From CAVXZE01 sp963766175 (GTDB lineage: Bacteria > Myxococcota_A > UBA9160 > UBA6930), in assembly GCA_963766175.1 (NCBI GenBank), contig CAVXZE010000011.1, positions 1 to 64,000 on the forward strand: a DNA stretch of 64,000 nt, written 5' to 3'. The notes below the pieces were generated by a model. The model was not told the DNA's origin, did no database searches, and was given only the letters and a program-made list of their open reading frames with translations. Positions 62,289-64,000 of this stretch are shown here, one piece after another. The position numbers were made by a program, and so were the translations under genes. Position 1 is the first letter of the stretch, and each line of letters begins with the position of its first letter.

Positions 62289-64000
62289 CTAGTTTGTTTC
62301 GGCCACCAGCATCCTGAAGTCGACGAGGTCTTCGACCGTTGCCCGAAGCGTTCCGGTGGCGTCGATCTCGAAGGGCACGGGCGTCTCGTCGGGAACTCGA
62401 GACAGCGCGTGGAAACTTCTCCCGGCCGGTGGTCGAAGCTCGAAGCTGACTCGGAACGCGGGAAGTGGCCCGGTCTGGGCGAGTGGATTGAGGAAGCTGA
62501 TCTGCACACGGCCGGCGTCGGCCTGGTCGAAGCCGTTGACCCAGACGGAGGGGTGCGCTTCCGCCTCGAAGCGGGCCGGTCCACCCAGCAGGTCGCGCAA
62601 CAGGCCTACGAACAGCTGCCGGGCTGCGGGATGCGCGATGCTCTCGAGGGGCGCGGCGCTGTAGATGCAGCGGCCACGTCCGTACTGACTGCCGACGATC
62701 ACGGGCGTCTCGGTCTCCTGCCACGGGGGAGAGGAGTGGATGCTCGCCCAATTCCGGTCGTCGGCGCGACCCGGTTTCGGGTGGGCGTAGGGCAACGTGA
62801 GCGTCGCCAGGACGTCGCCCGCGCCGGGCCGGAGCCGCAGCAGACCGCCTGCCACCGCATCCTCCAAGGGGAAGAAGCTCACGTACTGCTGCGGGGCGAT
62901 GTGCGGCGCCAGCGGGGCACTCGGCTTCAGATAGACGGACCGCGGAGCACCCTCCTCCGACTCCAGGTGGCAGCCGAAGACGTCGGCGAGCAGGAAGTCG
63001 GGATGGCGAACGCCCCGGGTCTCGATCAGCGAGGTGTAGCGGCTGGCGTACACGCACCCGCCGTCCCCCACGTAACTTCGGAAAGCCTCGGCCTCCTCGG
63101 CGTCCATCCTCACCAGGTTCGGCAAGATGACGACGCGGTAACGCTCCAGCTCCGAGAGCTGCCTGCGGGTGATGATGCCGAAGGGCAGGTGCGCCTGCTG
63201 GAGGGCGATGGCGGCACCTCGGACCGCCGTCAAATGGGGTGCGGTGCGTCGCCCCCACCGCGATGACTCGATGGGCTCGTCGTTCCGCAGGAAGTCCACC
63301 TTCGACTCTCCCGAGGCGTAGATCGCGATGTCCTCGATGGGCTCGCCGCCGAGATACGGTTCGTAGGGCGCGGTCTTCGCGTACACCTGGCCCACCAGGT
63401 CGTACACCGCGGGATTGACGGTCCCGATCGGGTCGATGGCATCGATGAAGAGCGAGGCCGCGTCCAGAGCGACGTTTCCATAGGCCCGGGACTGCATCGA
63501 GGCCTCCGGGCGCAGGCTCACGTGGTCACCTAGATCGAAGCCGACCACCGAGGTCATGAACTCGGGCGGGCGGTGTCGGGAGAGGTGGAGCATCTGCTTG
63601 CACCAGATCAGCTGCTGGATCTCGTCACCGTAGTTGTCCCCACCACAGAAATCCTGCTCTTCGCTCAGCGTGTACGGAACACCCGCCAGCCAGTCCGCGG
63701 AGGAGGGAACGAAGTTGTGATAGACGGGCACCTCGCCCTGATGCTGTTTGGCCAGGTCAGTCATGGTCCGAGCAAACTCCCGGATCCAGCGCTCGCGAGC
63801 GGCCTGGAAGCTGCACCAGGTGGGCGATGTCCAATCCAAGGTCTCCGGGATCTCGGCCCCCTCCTCCTCGCGGTAGCGCTCGCGACAATGTGCGCAGCCG
63901 CAGACGGCCGGCCAGAACATCATGTCGAAGAAGACCGCGTCGAACTCGTAGCGCGTCAGAAGGTCGGTGACCTGCTCGCGCTCGTATTCCCGATAGTCGC
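62289..64000 (-). CDS. GHL6/GH42-like glycosidase with trimerization domain (partial)
   Basis: The C-terminal ~570 residues of a glycosidase-like protein whose 5' end lies beyond the window: the frame is open through base 64000 (DYREYEREQVTDLLTRYEFD leads into MMFWPAVCGCAHC). The CGCAHCRERYREEEGAEIPE block and DWTSPTWCSFQAARERWIRE belong to the hypothetical glycosyl hydrolase 6 (GHL6) group. The middle part (VRGAAIALQQAHLPFGIITR and YRVVILPNLVRMDAEEAEAF) is the GH42 trimerization-type domain, followed by a beta-sandwich ending LVAETN. Acid/base residues cannot be confirmed without the missing start. Probably acts on a galactoside, fucoside or related sugar. Confidence 0.78.
   Translation of the reverse strand, partial: DYREYEREQVTDLLTRYEFDAVFFDMMFWPAVCGCAHCRERYREEEGAEIPETLDWTSPTWCSFQAARERWIREFARTMTDLAKQHQGEVPVYHNFVPSSADWLAGVPYTLSEEQDFCGGDNYGDEIQQLIWCKQMLHLSRHRPPEFMTSVVGFDLGDHVSLRPEASMQSRAYGNVALDAASLFIDAIDPIGTVNPAVYDLVGQVYAKTAPYEPYLGGEPIEDIAIYASGESKVDFLRNDEPIESSRWGRRTAPHLTAVRGAAIALQQAHLPFGIITRRQLSELERYRVVILPNLVRMDAEEAEAFRSYVGDGGCVYASRYTSLIETRGVRHPDFLLADVFGCHLESEEGAPRSVYLKPSAPLAPHIAPQQYVSFFPLEDAVAGGLLRLRPGAGDVLATLTLPYAHPKPGRADDRNWASIHSSPPWQETETPVIVGSQYGRGRCIYSAAPLESIAHPAARQLFVGLLRDLLGGPARFEAEAHPSVWVNGFDQADAGRVQISFLNPLAQTGPLPAFRVSFELRPPAGRSFHALSRVPDETPVPFEIDATGTLRATVEDLVDFRMLVAETN

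Noticed and set aside
61420..63258. A minus-strand frame of about 610 codons over the phosphorylase and the glycosidase end
   Set aside because: It covers the phosphorylase in antisense and the glycosidase gene in a wrong frame. Both real genes are supported by family motifs.
1..64000. CRISPR array, IS element, prophage or integron
   Set aside because: No evenly spaced repeats, transposase, integrase or phage structural genes were seen on either strand. The only repeat element supported is the inverted repeat at 43472-43656.

Overview
The window is clearly GC-rich and tightly packed, with gene ends meeting or overlapping throughout. It shows no rRNA, tRNA, IS element, phage module or CRISPR array. 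The gene content fits an uncultured bacterium of the old 'Deltaproteobacteria' kind (Desulfobacterota, Myxococcota or Binatota-like): ATP-driven benzoyl-CoA reductase/2-hydroxyacyl-CoA dehydratase proteins, glycyl-radical enzymes, URO-D-type proteins, 2-oxoacid:ferredoxin oxidoreductases, PaaX, DUF1329 and DUF3604. The lifestyle inferred is at least facultatively anaerobic breakdown of aromatic or other organic acids. The placement is inferred from gene families only, with no marker gene in view.

Layout. (1) 0.2-11.6 kb: a URO-D protein, a crotonase, a membrane protein, a metallophosphoesterase, then a minus-strand operon (10.2 to 3.6 kb) of MFS carrier, ATPase, two dehydratase/reductase subunits, a second ATPase and an amidohydrolase. 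The two ATPases plus two subunits match the make-up of class I benzoyl-CoA reductase. A second, divergent MFS paralogue follows. (2) 11.6-17.2 kb: two Tat-exported FAD oxidoreductases, a CE15-like esterase and a frameshifted FAD amine oxidase. (3) 17.3-23.5 kb: quinone-oxidoreductase-like MDR and a molybdopterin oxidoreductase, facing a TetR operon of two unusual Cys-rich iron-sulfur proteins. (4) 23.7-28.2 kb: a lipoprotein, then PrpB-like, PrpD-like and MFS genes, all interrupted by single-base frameshifts. (5) 28.2-36.3 kb: DUF3604 protein, aminomutase-like class III aminotransferase, lipoprotein, ThiN-like protein, PatB/MalY lyase, and a scar with a Rieske-oxygenase remnant. (6) 36.3-45.2 kb: a glycyl-radical enzyme with its activase, an aromatic amino acid decarboxylase, RecQ, a 185-bp inverted-repeat element and a DUF1329 protein. 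(7) 45.8-57.3 kb: a continuous plus-strand operon of paaX, iorA, iorB-ferredoxin fusion, korA, korB, korC, paaI-type thioesterase, paaK, and a second glycyl-radical activase and enzyme. (8) 57.4-64 kb: serine acetyltransferase, GH13 glucosidase, a second URO-D protein, a nucleoside phosphorylase and a truncated GHL6/GH42-like glycosidase.

How the genes may work together. The PaaX operon reads as an anaerobic arylacetate/arylpyruvate route: 2-oxoacids oxidised to acyl-CoAs by two ferredoxin oxidoreductases, free arylacetate activated by PaaK, stray thioesters cleared by the hotdog thioesterase, and a glycyl-radical enzyme of unknown substrate at the end. The ferredoxin reduced there could feed the ATP-driven reductase at 4.9-8.9 kb. 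That link is inference.

Quality note. Eight single-base frameshifts were reconstructed. Seven are insertions and one is a deletion, and every repaired protein has the usual family length. This pattern suggests residual long-read assembly error more than true gene decay, whereas the Rieske remnant (substitution stop plus in-frame loss) looks like a real pseudogene.
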